Assembly: GCA_963742715.1 (NCBI GenBank) | Contig: CAVUMR010000002.1 | Location: 1 to 64,000, forward strand | Source of the DNA: CAVUMR01 sp963742715 | GTDB lineage: Bacteria; Actinomycetota; Actinomycetes; Mycobacteriales; Micromonosporaceae | DNA length: 64,000 nucleotides | Direction: 5' to 3' | Shown here: positions 9,570 to 19,748 of the stretch, piece after piece | How positions within the stretch are numbered: position 1 is the stretch's first letter | Layout of the letters: each line of letters opens with the position of its first letter | Notes under the pieces: model-generated | Told to the model about the DNA's origin: nothing | Databases searched by the model: none | The model's input: the letters and a program-made list of their open reading frames with translations, nothing else | Position numbers and translations under genes: made by a program

Positions 9570-11450
9570 ATGGCTGACTCGTCATCCTCCGCGCCGTGGC
9601 GCGGCATCACGCTGTGGCAGCGCGGACGATCTGCCCCGCTGCGGTCGTTCCTGCAGACCGAGTCCGGAAGCGCTGGCGTGCTCGTCGGCGCGGTCGTGGT
9701 CGCGCTGCTGTGGGCGAACCTCGATGCGTCGTCGTACGACGAGCTGTGGCACACCCAGCTGTCCATCAAGCTCGGATCCCACGGTCCGTCGTACGACCTG
9801 AGGGAGTGGGTCAACAGCGGCCTGATGACCTTCTTCTTCCTCGTCGTCGGTCTCGAGACCCGTCGAGAGTTCGACCTCGGAGACCTGCGTGAGCGGCGCA
9901 GGTTCCTGCTGCCGTTCGCCGTCGGGCTGGTCGGCATGGTGGTCCCGGCAGTCGTCTTCCTGGCCTTCAACGCCGGTCACGGCAGCGAGGGCGCGTGGGG
10001 CATCGCCATGTCGACCGACACCGCGCTCGCGCTCGGGCTGCTCGCCCTGATCGGTCGCGACGTGCCCGACAGGGTGCGGGTGTTCCTGGTGACCGTCTTC
10101 GTCGTCGACGACCTCGCCGCGCTCGGGGTGATCGCGTTGGTCTACAGCAACGACATCACCGTGCTGCCGATCGTGCTGGCGGTCCTCGTGTACGGCGCCC
10201 TGCTGGTCGCGGTCCGGCTCAGGATGCAGCAGCGGTGGCTGTTCTTCCTGCTCGGCGTCGTCGTCTGGGGCGCCCTGATGTCGAGCGGGGTCGACCCGCT
10301 CGTGGCCGGGCTGGCGATCGGGCTGGCCGCCCCGGCGTACACCCCGAGCCGTGGCGACCTCGAGGAGGCGACCGGACGGGTGCGCGAGTTCCGCGAGGAG
10401 CCGACGCCCGAGCTGGCCCGCTCGGCCCGGGCGGTGCTCACCTCGACGCTGTCACCGAACTCGCGGCTGCAGGCCTTCTACCACCCGTGGACGAGCTATG
10501 TGATCGTGCCGCTGTTCGCCCTGTCCAACGCGGGTATCGAGCTGGACGGAGGCTTCCTGCGGCACGCGTACGCCGCGCCGGTGACTCTGGGCGTGCTCGT
10601 CGGCTACGTGGTCGGCAAGCCTGTCGCGGTAGTGACGACCTCGTGGGCCGTGACCCGGGTCAGCCGTGGGCGGGTGCGTCCGCCGGTCGGCTGGGCCGCG
10701 GTGATCGGCGGCGGCACCATCTCCGGGATCGGCTTCACCGTGGCGCTGCTGATCGCCACTCGAGCGCTGCACGGTGTCGAGCTCGAGCAGGCCAAGCTCG
10801 GCGCGTTGTCGGCGGTGATCGTGTCCGCGGCACTGACCGCGGTCGTCTACCGCCTGGCCGGGTTGTTGCCACCCGACCGACGGGCGCGGGCGCTCCTCGG
10901 TGACACGAAGCTGATCCAGGACCTGATCCCTGCGGTCGATCCGCAGCGTGACCACGTGCGTGGGCCAGTCGATGCACCGATCACGGTCATCGAGTTCGGC
11001 GACCTCGAGTGCCCGCACTGCGGCCGGGCCGAGCCCGTCGTACGCGACCTGCTCGAGGACACCGACGTGCGCTACGTCTGGCGCCACCTGCCGCTCACCG
11101 ACGTACACCCGCACGCGCAGCTCGCCGCCGAGGCCTCCGAGGCGGCCGCGGCCCAGGGGAAGTTCTGGGAGATGCACGACCTCCTGCTCGAGCACCAGGA
11201 CGCGCTGGAGGGCAAGAACCTGATGCGGTACGCCGAGCAGCTGGGCCTGGACCCCGAGCTCTTCCACGACGAGCTCAAGCGGGGCACCCACCAGAACCGG
11301 GTCGCCCAGGACGTCGAGTCCGCCGACCTGAGCGGGGTCTCGGGCACCCCGACGTTCTTCGTCAACGGCCAGCGCCACTACGGCGCCTTCGACATCGAGT
11401 CCCTGAGCGCCGCCGTGCGGACCGCGCGTGAGCAGGCGCGGCTGCGCTGA
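9570..11450 (+). CDS. nhaA: Na+/H+ antiporter NhaA fused to a C-terminal thioredoxin-like (DsbA-type) domain
   Basis: Membrane sodium/proton exchanger, 626 residues. Residues about 20-430 are NhaA, with roughly 11-12 hydrophobic segments, the conserved GLETRREF loop, and the paired aspartates in VVDDLAALGV that bind and transport Na+. Residues about 455-626 form a cytoplasmic thioredoxin-fold domain with CPHC in GDLECPHCGRAEP near residue 481 and the cis-proline phrase SGTPTFFVNG near 600. Fusions of this kind are known in actinobacteria; the role of the redox domain is not established. ATG 9570 is preferred over an upstream GTG because the extra residues are not NhaA-like. A strong hairpin follows at 11472. 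No frameshift is seen over 1.9 kb. Confidence 0.93.
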   Translation: MADSSSSAPWRGITLWQRGRSAPLRSFLQTESGSAGVLVGAVVVALLWANLDASSYDELWHTQLSIKLGSHGPSYDLREWVNSGLMTFFFLVVGLETRREFDLGDLRERRRFLLPFAVGLVGMVVPAVVFLAFNAGHGSEGAWGIAMSTDTALALGLLALIGRDVPDRVRVFLVTVFVVDDLAALGVIALVYSNDITVLPIVLAVLVYGALLVAVRLRMQQRWLFFLLGVVVWGALMSSGVDPLVAGLAIGLAAPAYTPSRGDLEEATGRVREFREEPTPELARSARAVLTSTLSPNSRLQAFYHPWTSYVIVPLFALSNAGIELDGGFLRHAYAAPVTLGVLVGYVVGKPVAVVTTSWAVTRVSRGRVRPPVGWAAVIGGGTISGIGFTVALLIATRALHGVELEQAKLGALSAVIVSAALTAVVYRLAGLLPPDRRARALLGDTKLIQDLIPAVDPQRDHVRGPVDAPITVIEFGDLECPHCGRAEPVVRDLLEDTDVRYVWRHLPLTDVHPHAQLAAEASEAAAAQGKFWEMHDLLLEHQDALEGKNLMRYAEQLGLDPELFHDELKRGTHQNRVAQDVESADLSGVSGTPTFFVNGQRHYGAFDIESLSAAVRTAREQARLR

Positions 11451-11471
11451 GGGATATCTGGGTCCGGGGCT

Positions 11472-11503
11472 GGCGGTTTCACCAGTTCGCTGGTGAAACC
11501 GCC
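11472..11503 (+). terminator. Hairpin with UUCG loop after nhaA
   Basis: A perfect 14-bp inverted repeat, GGCGGTTTCACCAG and its complement, closed by TTCG, begins 21 bp after the nhaA stop. A UUCG tetraloop on a GC-rich stem is very stable. There is no clear T tract, so termination is likely but not certain; the same stem is shared with the repeat element at 11492-11546. Confidence 0.6.
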
Positions 11504-11546
11504 ACTTCTTGGGGGTTGCAACGGTCGAGAAGTGGCAGTTTTACCC
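11492..11546. repeat. REP-like imperfect palindrome
   Basis: The arm GGTGAAACCGCCACTTCTT (11492-11510) pairs at 16 of 19 positions with GAGAAGTGGCAGTTTTACCC (11527-11546) around a 16-base loop. The first arm also pairs with 11472-11485, so the spacer holds three related arms able to form alternative hairpins. This layout resembles extragenic palindromic elements; whether it recurs elsewhere in the genome cannot be seen here. Confidence 0.5.
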
Positions 11547-11634
11547 AACCAGTACGGCGATCCAGCGGACGCTCACTGCGTTCTCCGGCATCGTCGACGG
11601 GACACCAGCTGTCGCCGGGGCGCCGCAAGCGGTG

Positions 11635-12129
11635 TCAGGCAGTCGACGCGACCAGCCGCGACCGGTACGCCGAGCCGGCGTTCGTGCGCGAGCGCAGGGC
11701 GCGCTCGAGGTCGCGGAAGAAGCAGCCGGTGATGTGACCGCCGGCAACGCTCAGCGGTGCCCGACCGAGTCGGGCGACCATGCCGCCGACCCGGGCGTGG
11801 GCGTCGTAGAGAAGCGCGGTGGTGCCCCGGCTCCTGCCGTCGTCGAGCCTGACCCTGAGTTCGACGTCGAGAGTGCCGAAGCGGCCGCGACCGGCCACCT
11901 CGACGAGCAGTGCTGTGCCGGGAACGGTGTCCACGATGCTGAAGGAGCCGCGGTAGGTGTCGGCCAGCCGGCCGACGCGAGCAGCCAGGATCGCGGCGTA
12001 CTCGCCGCCGCCCAGCGGGTTCAGCCGCTCACAGCCGGGGATCGCGGTCTGCAGGACCTCGCGGTCGTGCAGCGCGTCCCAGACCTGCTCGGGCTCGGAA
12101 GCCATCTGTCGTACGTCGGTGAACCGCAT
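11635..12129 (-). CDS. SRPBCC / CoxG-like protein
   Basis: 164 residues, intact. It belongs to the START-like SRPBCC superfamily, closest in pattern to CoxG (carbon monoxide dehydrogenase subunit G family): MRFTDVRQMASEPEQVWDAL at the start, then the conserved phrase AIPGCERLNPLGGGEYAAIL, a region YRGSFSIVDTVPGTALLVEV, and ARVGGMVARLG. CoxG proteins help maturation or membrane attachment of molybdenum hydroxylases, but no coxL/M/S genes are nearby, so that role is not supported here. The ATG at 12129 follows GGGAGGTGTGAACG, a strong ribosome site. It is convergent with nhaA and codirectional with dnaB, 148 bp downstream of dnaA-type control regions only at the dnaB side. A ligand-binding role is the safest statement. 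Confidence 0.8.
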   Translation of the reverse strand: MRFTDVRQMASEPEQVWDALHDREVLQTAIPGCERLNPLGGGEYAAILAARVGRLADTYRGSFSIVDTVPGTALLVEVAGRGRFGTLDVELRVRLDDGRSRGTTALLYDAHARVGGMVARLGRAPLSVAGGHITGCFFRDLERALRSRTNAGSAYRSRLVASTA

Positions 12130-12277
12130 CGTTCACACCTCCCTGGTCTTCAGGGCTCAAGGAGGCAGTGTCGTGGAGCCCTGATACATGCAACGTGCTA
12201 GAGGCACTGTGCGCCTGCAGCTCGCGATCGGGAACCGAGTTGTCCCGATCGGTGCGGAGCGGTCTAGGCCGAATTGG

Positions 12278-13727
<1,450 letters not shown>

Positions 13728-13849
13728 CCCACTGGCCCCTTCCCTCACATCCGTACCAGCAGGCTAGGTCCCGCCACCGACCGTTTTCCGGAGCGCGTCC
13801 ACCCCGACCGGGCGACAGTAGGCGCCTCGAACCGGACCCGCCAAGCCCG

Positions 13850-13873
13850 TCATCCACAGGCACCTGTGGATAA
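13850..13873. promoter_or_regulatory. Inverted pair of DnaA boxes upstream of dnaB
   Basis: TCATCCACA (13850-13858, one mismatch to TTATCCACA) faces TGTGGATAA (13865-13873, exact complement of the consensus) across six bases, giving a near-perfect 24-bp palindrome centred on CCACAGGCACCTGTGG. A weaker match CGATCCACA lies at 13984-13992. The pair sits about 125 bp upstream of the dnaB start in the dnaB/MATE spacer, a sensible place for DnaA-dependent control. Confidence 0.65.
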
Positions 13874-14109
13874 CCCTGTTGATCGTGTGGAACACGCCGC
13901 CAGTGGTGTGCACAGCCTGTTGACTCCGCTGTGAGGCCAGAAAAAGTTCGTTCGGCAAAACCGCCTCTGACCTGCGGTTTTGTCGATCCACAGGGTGTGG
14001 AGAGAAGTTTTCCGGCCTGCTGGTATTCACCAGCCCGCCATCTGGGACCGCCCTGTTCGTTTGTCGACAAAGCCCCTGCGAAGACCGATACCCACAACCA
14101 AAGCCGGGT

Positions 14110-14138
14110 TTTACACAGGTTTTGCTGGCGCCTAACCT
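14110..14138 (+). promoter_or_regulatory. Sigma70-type promoter of the MATE gene, probably leaderless
   Basis: TTTACA (14110-14115) and TAACCT (14133-14138) are separated by exactly 17 bases. The -10 element ends only six bases before the GTG at 14145 and no Shine-Dalgarno is present, so transcription would start at or next to the first codon, as in many actinobacterial leaderless mRNAs. Confidence 0.6.
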
Positions 14139-14144
14139 CACCTC

Positions 14145-15481
14145 GTGGTAGTGACCGGTCGCCCTGCCCCTGGTCGGGAGCACGACCGGGAGATCCTGCG
14201 GCTGGCCGTGCCCGCGTTCCTGGCGCTGGTCGCCGAGCCCCTGTTCCTGCTGGCGGACTCCGCGATCGTCGGGCACCTCGGAACTCCGCAGCTGGCGGCC
14301 CTCGGCATCGCCTCCGCGGTGCTCGGCACCCTGGTCAGCCTGTGCATCTTCCTCGCCTACGGCACCACGGCCTCGGTCGCCCGGCAGGTCGGGGCCGGCA
14401 ACACCGGCGGGGCGCTCGCCCAGGGCATCGACGGGCTCTGGCTCGCGGCCCTGATCGGCGCGCTGGCGACGCTCGTCGTGCTCCCGCTCACGGGGCCGAT
14501 CGTCGGGCTGTTCGGTCCCGGTGCCCGCGTCGCCGACCTGGCAGCGACGTACCTGCACATCGCGCTGCTCGGCGCCGTGCCGCTGCTGCTGATGTTGGCC
14601 GCGACCGGTGTGCTGCGTGGCCTCCAGGACACCCGCACGCCACTGGTGGTCGCGGTGGTCGGCAACGTGGCGAACATCGTGCTCAACCTCGTGCTGGTGT
14701 ACGGCGTCGGCCTGGGCATCGCCGGGTCCGCACTGGGCACCCTGATCGCCCAGCTGGATCGGCCGTCGCGCTGGGATGGGTCGTGGTGCGCGCGGCCCGC
14801 AGGGAGGCGGCGCCGCTGCGACCGGATCTTGCCGGGATCCGCCTGGCGGGGCGGGCCGGCGTGCCCCTGATCATGCGCACGCTGATGCTGCGCGCCTCGC
14901 TGCTGCTGATGACGTACGCCGCCGCCGGGCTCGGCGACGCCGACCTCGCGACGATGCAGCTGGCGCTGACCATCTGGACCTTCCTGGCCTTCGTGCTCGA
15001 CGCGGTCGCCATCGCCGCGCAGGCGATCACCGGTCGCTACCTCGGCGCCGGCGATGCCCCGGGAACACGCGCGGTGACGAGCCGGATGGAGCGATGGGGC
15101 TGGCTCAGCGGCATCGTCACCGGGCTCGCGCTGGCCGCGGTCTCGCCGTTGCTCGGCCGTCTGTTCACCAGCGATCCCGTCGTGCAGGACCTGCTGGTGC
15201 CGGTGCTGCTCGTGGCCGCGGTCGCGCAGCCCGTCGCCGGCATCGTGTTCGTGCTCGACGGCGTGCTGATCGGGGCGGGCGACGCCGTCTACCTCGCCTG
15301 GGCCCAGCTGGTGACGCTCGCCCTGTTCGCGCCGGCGGTCTGGCTGGTCGGCACGCACGGGCTGGTCTGGCTGTGGGTGTCGTTCTCGGTCTGCTTCATG
15401 GGTGGGCGCGCGGTGACCCTGATCCTCCGCGCGCGCGGCGACCGGTGGATGCGCCTGGGCGCCCAGGTTTCGAGGCGCTAG
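14145..15481 (+). CDS. MATE family efflux transporter (one frameshift)
   Basis: Multidrug/sodium antiporter of the MATE (DinF-like) family, about 445 residues with 12 hydrophobic segments. The N-terminal half has REILRLAVPAFLALVAEPLF, DSAIVGHLGTPQLAALGIA and the typical GVLRGLQDTRTPL phrase; after an indel near 14757 the second half continues with GVPLIMRTLMLRASLL and AIAAQAITGRYLGAGD, ending at TAG 15481. GTG 14145 is preferred because of the promoter directly before it. Its stop is 3 bp from the convergent metallo-beta-lactamase gene. Next to dnaB this arrangement is common in Nocardioides relatives, from general knowledge. Substrate unknown. Confidence 0.9.
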
Positions 15482-15484
15482 TCC

Positions 15485-16198
15485 TCAGCCGTCCTTGGCC
15501 AGGAACTTCCGGATCGCCTCGCGCGGGCGGTCGGTGATCTCCGGCCCGTGGGTGAACGCCGCGACGGCGTACTCCAGCTCGCCCAACTGGTGCGCGGTCT
15601 GCTTGGTCATCGCGAAGTTGGTGCACAGCATCTTCATCGGCCAGCGCCGCCCGAGCACGTTGAAGATCGCGTCACCGGTGATCAGCACCCCGGTCGGCTC
15701 GTGGAGGTAGGACACGTGCCCCGGCGTGTGTCCGGGTGTGTGGACGACGCGCAGCCCACCGGCGAACGGGACCACCTGACCGTCGTGCAGCTCCTCGCCG
15801 ACGGCCACCGGCTCCGTCTTCGGGTCGGGCAGCCGCTGCATCAGCCGACCGACGAAACCGGCGTGCGGGTCACGGGGAGGCAGCGTGCCGGACCGGACGT
15901 ACTCCGCGTCGTCGCTGTGCACGTCGATCGGGCGGCCGGTCTGCTTCGCGACGTACGCCGCCCCGCCGACGTGGTCGGGATGGCCGTGGGTGGCCATCAG
16001 CCGGGTCACGTCACTCGGTCCGGACCCGATCGAGGCCAGCCCCGCCATCACCTTCTTGCCCGAGGACGCGATCCCCATGTCGATCAGGGTCACCTGCCCG
16101 CCGTCGTCGTCGCGCAGCATGAAGCCGTTCACGAAGTCGCCGATCAAGGGGATCCGCCAGACGCCGGGGGCGAGCGGGACGGCAGCAGCCTTGGCCAT
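15485..16198 (-). CDS. Metallo-beta-lactamase fold hydrolase
   Basis: 237 residues, intact, starting at ATG 16198 (MAKAAAVPLAPG). Metal ligands are visible: THGHPDHVGG (HxHxDH) near residue 91, the histidine in VVHTPGHTPGHVSYL near 152, and the aspartate in LITGDAIFN near 172. This is the glyoxalase II / RNase Z superfamily pattern binding two metal ions. Cytosolic, with no signal peptide. The substrate cannot be read from sequence; the length and motif spacing fit a general hydrolase of the GloB-like group rather than an antibiotic-resistance enzyme. Confidence 0.9.
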   Translation of the reverse strand: MAKAAAVPLAPGVWRIPLIGDFVNGFMLRDDDGGQVTLIDMGIASSGKKVMAGLASIGSGPSDVTRLMATHGHPDHVGGAAYVAKQTGRPIDVHSDDAEYVRSGTLPPRDPHAGFVGRLMQRLPDPKTEPVAVGEELHDGQVVPFAGGLRVVHTPGHTPGHVSYLHEPTGVLITGDAIFNVLGRRWPMKMLCTNFAMTKQTAHQLGELEYAVAAFTHGPEITDRPREAIRKFLAKDG

Positions 16199-16223
16199 GA
16201 CCCGGGAGCCTACGCTTGCGCGC

Positions 16224-16816
16224 ATGGGGTTGGGCTCACCGCTGCAGAGGGTCGCCATGGGGATGGTGGTCGTGGTGCTCTTCGCCTACTTTCCGGCCCA
16301 TCCCTCGCCGGACTGGCAGCGCTACGACGCCCTCGCCGACCCCGTCGGCTGGCTGCTCGTGATCGCCGGGGATGGGGGCTCTCACCCGCCACGACGACGT
16401 CTTCTCGACGAGCGGTGGCTCGCCATCCTGGCCGGCGTGGTCAGCGTGCCGATGTGGTTCCCCCAGCTCAACCACCGTCTCGATCACCTCCGGGCGAGTG
16501 GTTCGTCTCGCTGCCGCAGATCGCGTTCTGCCTGCTGCTCTCACGCGAGATCGGCCTGCTCGGTGCGACCCAGACCCCGACGGACCCGATGGTGGCGAAG
16601 CGGTTCGGCCTGCTGGTGTGGGGGTTCGGCCTGGTCGCCGTACTCCCGGTGCTGACGCTCGGCGGCGGACTCGACCAGCTCGCCGGCCCCACCCAGCTGG
16701 TCTCCCTGCTGGTCAGCGTGGTGTTCATCTACTCGCTGTTCCGGGTCCACCGGCGCGAGTGGCTCGGCGGACCCGGGCCGCTGGAGATCCACCCCCGTCG
16801 ACGGCGGGCGTCGTGA
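16224..16816 (+). CDS. Uncharacterised four-helix membrane protein (frameshifted)
   Basis: About 197 residues starting at ATG 16224, divergent from the metallo-hydrolase with a 25-bp gap. Frames joined through indels near 16370 and 16490 give hydrophobic segments VAMGMVVVVLFAYFP, GWLLVIAG, WLAILAGVVSVPMWF and two long ones around residues 135-180 (GLLVWGFGLVAVLPVLTL and QLVSLLVSVVFIYSLF), ending with a basic tail LEIHPRRRRAS. No known domain is recognised. Its place between the MBL gene and rplI probably reflects conserved neighbourhood only. Confidence 0.7.
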
Positions 16817-16909
16817 CGGTTTCACAACCCCGGTCCTGTGACACCACTCGGCGTGATGTTCGGGAAACTTTCCGGACATAGCGGTGTCTCGTACTGTCGA
16901 GCGTGTACC

Positions 16910-17353
16910 TCAGGCGGAAACGACGTTGAGGCTGACCTGCGCCTCGACCTCGTCGTGCACCTTGACGGTGACGGTGTGGGCGCCGAGCGACTTGATCGGG
17001 TTGCCCAGCACGATGGTGCGCTTGTCGATCTCGGCGCCGGCCTCGGTGATCGCCGTGGCGATGTCGGAGGCGGTGACGGCACCGAAGAGGCGACCGCCCT
17101 CGCCCGCGCGGACCTTGACGTTGAACGTCGATCCCTCGAGCTTGGCCTTGACCTCGGCAGCGTGGTCGGCGTCGCGCACCGAGCGCGCGTCACGCGACTT
17201 CTTGATCGACTCGATGGTCTTCTCGCCACCGCGGGTCCAGCGGATGCCGAAGCCGCGCGGGATGAGGTAGTTGCGGCCGTAGCCGTCCTTGACCTCGACC
17301 ACGTCGCCGGCGCCACCGAGACCGGTGACTTCCTGGGTCAGGATGAGCTTCAT
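16910..17353 (-). CDS. rplI: 50S ribosomal protein L9
   Basis: 147 residues, full length. MKLILTQEVTGLGGAGDVVEVKDGY at the start contains the family signature, followed by GYGRNYLIPRGF, and the C-terminal domain SDIATAITEAG and LGAHTVTVKVHDEV. L9 binds 23S rRNA at the base of the L1 stalk and influences frame maintenance. It is the last gene of the rpsF-ssb-rpsR-rplI block, 14 bp after rpsR, an arrangement conserved through most bacteria. Frame is clean. Confidence 0.98.
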   Translation of the reverse strand: MKLILTQEVTGLGGAGDVVEVKDGYGRNYLIPRGFGIRWTRGGEKTIESIKKSRDARSVRDADHAAEVKAKLEGSTFNVKVRAGEGGRLFGAVTASDIATAITEAGAEIDKRTIVLGNPIKSLGAHTVTVKVHDEVEAQVSLNVVSA

Positions 17354-17367
17354 GTCGTCATCCCTTC

Positions 17368-17604
17368 TCAGCGAGCCGTGGACGTGTAGGGCAGCAGCGC
17401 GACCTCACGGGCGTTCTTCACGGCCGTGGCGACGTCGCGCTGGTGCTGCACGCAGTTGCCGGTGACCCGACGCGCGCGGATCTTGCCGCGGTCGGAGATG
17501 AACTTGCGGAGCAGGTTGGTGTCCTTGTAGTCGACACCGGTCGCCTTCTCCTTGCAGAACTGGCAAACCTTCTTCTTCGGCTTGCGGATGACTGCCTTTG
17601 CCAT
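17368..17604 (-). CDS. rpsR: 30S ribosomal protein S18
   Basis: 78 residues, full length: basic N terminus MAKAVIRKPKKKVCQFCKEK, then YKDTNLLRKFISDRGKIRARRVTGNC and QHQRDVATAVKNAREVALLPY, the S18 signature. It pairs with S6 on the 16S platform. Three cysteines (CQFC and TGNC) are those of the zinc-binding form of S18. It is 14 bp upstream of rplI and 107 bp downstream of ssb. Confidence 0.98.
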   Translation of the reverse strand: MAKAVIRKPKKKVCQFCKEKATGVDYKDTNLLRKFISDRGKIRARRVTGNCVQHQRDVATAVKNAREVALLPYTSTAR

Positions 17605-17711
17605 TGTGGTGCTCTCTTTCCGAGGCCGGAGGCCTCAATCAGCAGAATAGAGCCCGGCTCACGCCGGAATGGTTGGCTCTGGTCTTGATGGTTGGTTGAT
17701 GCGTTGCTGGG

Positions 17712-18318
17712 TCAGAACGGAGGCTCGTCGGAGCCGCCGCCACTGGCCCACGGGTCGTTCTGCTGGGCCGGCTGACCGGCGGGCTGGCCGCTTCCTTGGC
17801 CGCCGCCCTGCTGGCCGCCCCAGGAACCACCCTGGTTGCCGCCGCCCTGGGGCGCAGCGCCGCCCTGCGGCTGGCCACCCTGGGAGGGGCTGGAGGCCCA
17901 CGGGTCGTCCCCGCCGCCGCCCTGGCTGCCGTAGCCGCCGCCTCCGCCGCTGCGCTGGACGCGCGCGACCTTGGCGGTGGCGTACTTCAGGCTCGGCCCG
18001 ACCTCTTCGACGTCGAGCTCGACGACGGTGCGCTTCTCACCCTCGCGGGTCTCGTAGGAGCGCTGCTTGAGCCGGCCCTGGACCACGACGCGCATGCCCT
18101 TCGGTGAGGGACTCGGCGACGTTCTCCGCGGCCTGCCGCCACACCGAGCAGGACAGGAACAGCGCCTCGCCGTCCTTCCACTCGTTGGACTGGCGGTCGA
18201 AGGTCCGCGGCGTGGACGCGATCCGGAAGTTGGCCACCGCGGCACCCGAGGGGGTGAAGCGGAGCTCGGGGTCGTCGACGAGGTTGCCGACGACGGTGAT
18301 GACTGTCTCGCCTGCCAT
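17712..18318 (-). CDS. ssb: Single-stranded DNA-binding protein (one frameshift)
   Basis: About 202 residues. The OB-fold reads MAGETVITVVGNLVDDPELRF, FRIASTPR, LFLSCSVWRQAAENVAESL, then after a two-base deletion near 18103 GMRVVVQGRLKQRSYETREGE. A long Gly/Gln/Pro-rich linker (about 80 residues) leads to the acidic tip DPWASGGGSDEPPF that recruits partner proteins; the DPWAS phrase occurs twice in the linker too. SSB coats single-stranded DNA during replication and repair. Its place between rpsF and rpsR is the conserved one. The indel is taken as a sequence error because the gene is essential. Confidence 0.96.
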
Positions 18319-18363
18319 GTGGTTCTCCCTGGATGGTCTGCCGGGTTGGTTGCGGTCGCTGGG

Positions 18364-18654
18364 TCAGTGAGCGTCGGGGCGGATGACCTTGGTGCGGAGC
18401 ACCGACTCGTTCAGCGTGAGCTGACGGTCGAGCTCCTTGACGGTCGCAGGCTCGGCCTGCAGCGACACGACGGCGTAGATGCCTTCGGCGTTCTTGTCGA
18501 TCTCGTAGGCGAGACGACGACGACCCCAGACCTCGACGTTGTCGACGCTGCCGCCGTCGTTGCGAACGACGTTGAGGTATGTGTCGAGCGAGGGCTGAAC
18601 CGTGCGCTCCTCGAGGTTGGGATCGAGGATGACCATGAGTTCATAGGTACGCAT
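18364..18654 (-). CDS. rpsF: 30S ribosomal protein S6
   Basis: 96 residues, full length: MRTYELMVILDPNLEERTV, then GGSVDNVEVWGRRRLAYEI (the S6 signature) and AEGIYAVVSLQAEPATVKELDRQL. It binds S18 on the small subunit platform. The ATG at 18654 is preceded by AAGGAGGTGGAG, a very strong ribosome site. It heads the rpsF-ssb-rpsR-rplI block. Confidence 0.98.
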   Translation of the reverse strand: MRTYELMVILDPNLEERTVQPSLDTYLNVVRNDGGSVDNVEVWGRRRLAYEIDKNAEGIYAVVSLQAEPATVKELDRQLTLNESVLRTKVIRPDAH

Positions 18655-18755
18655 AGCGTTCTCCACCTCCTTCGGACTCAGGCGGCCACGGCGTTTCCGT
18701 GGCAGGAGGGCTGATGCGGTGTCGCGACTCCCATCGGGGAGCGCGACGCGCAAGG

Positions 18756-19072
18756 CTACCAACCGGGCGGCGTCCCCGCGAAATCGTCGTCCACAGGCTC
18801 GGTGGGTGGGCCAGACGTGGGTACGGCGCCCCGCCACTGCGCAATCAGCCCGACGAGGAGGCCGAGCACGCACCCGACCATCCCGGCGGGGACACCCACC
18901 TCGAGCACCGCGAACCAGGCGGTCCCTGGGTTGACCCGGAGCCCCAGGAGCAGGCCCACGACGCCACCGAGGGCTCCGAGCCCGCACGGATCCGACGAGC
19001 ATGGCCGAACACGACGATCGGCAGCTCAGTGAACGAGGCTCGTAGGCGCCGTACCGCCGTTCGGCTGTTCAC
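18756..19072 (-). CDS. Small uncharacterised membrane protein (frameshifted)
   Basis: About 104 residues. GTG 19072 overlaps the stop of the TetR gene by four bases (GTGA), pointing to translational coupling. The first 35 residues (NSRTAVRRLRASFTELPIVV) connect through an indel near 18985 to a hydrophobic part GLLLGLRVNPGTAWFAVLEV and GMVGCVLGLLVGLIAQWRG, two membrane helices, ending with an acidic, Pro-rich tail. No family recognised. As the second gene of the tetR operon it may be what the regulator controls, perhaps an accessory to a transporter. Confidence 0.6.
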
Positions 19073-19735
19073 GAGGACCCCCGCTCGGGTACGACCACGT
19101 CGAGCACCGATCCGACCTGCTGGACCAGCGCGGTCGCGCCCGGCAGGCGGGCCAGCGCGATGGCGCTGCCAAGCATCGCCACCGAGCGCTCGACCAGCTG
19201 TTGCGTGCGCTCGCTGGCCGGGGCTGGTGTCGATCACCCAGTAGAGGGTGACGCTCAGGTGCGCCAGCCAGAGCAGGTCGGGCAGCACCGGCGCCAGCTT
19301 GGCCGGTACCGACGGCGAGGAGCCCTCGACCGACGTCGCGGATAGATCGCCATCGACAGCTCGCGGGCGCCCGGCCGACTCCTCGCTGAACGGGCTGACC
19401 GTCGGCCCCGGGACGATCGCGGTGCCGACGAAGGCGGATCCGAACCCGTGGTAGGGCGCCATCACCTCGATGCCGGCTCGTTCGACGGCCAGCAGCCGCT
19501 CGGTCAGGGGCCCCCGCCGGGCGAGGGCCGCGGCACTGCGCTCGCGGTGGGCGACCTGGATGCGCCGGTAGAACTCCTGCACGAGCTGGTCCTTGCTCGC
19601 GAACCAGTAGTAGGCGTTGCTCGGCGCGACCCCGGCCTCGGTCGCGATGGCGCGCATCGTCGTCCCGGCGTACCCCCGCTCCTCGAAGAGCCGGATCGCG
19701 GTGTCGAGGATCAGCTGGCGGGTGTCAGCAGGCAT
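19069..19735 (-). CDS. TetR family transcriptional regulator (one frameshift)
   Basis: About 222 residues. The N-terminal helix-turn-helix is clear: DTRQLILDTAIRLFEERGYAGTT, MRAIATEAGVAPSNAYYWFASKD (recognition helix). The C-terminal ligand domain is readable to VTLYWVIDTSP, then an indel near 19225 shifts the frame; the other frame ends VLDVVVPERGSS at 19069. ATG 19735 is chosen rather than an in-frame ATG at 19762 because a twin palindrome, the likely operator, overlaps the latter. Autoregulation is therefore expected. The ligand is unknown. Confidence 0.88.
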
Positions 19736-19748
19736 AGAGCGCATTCTC

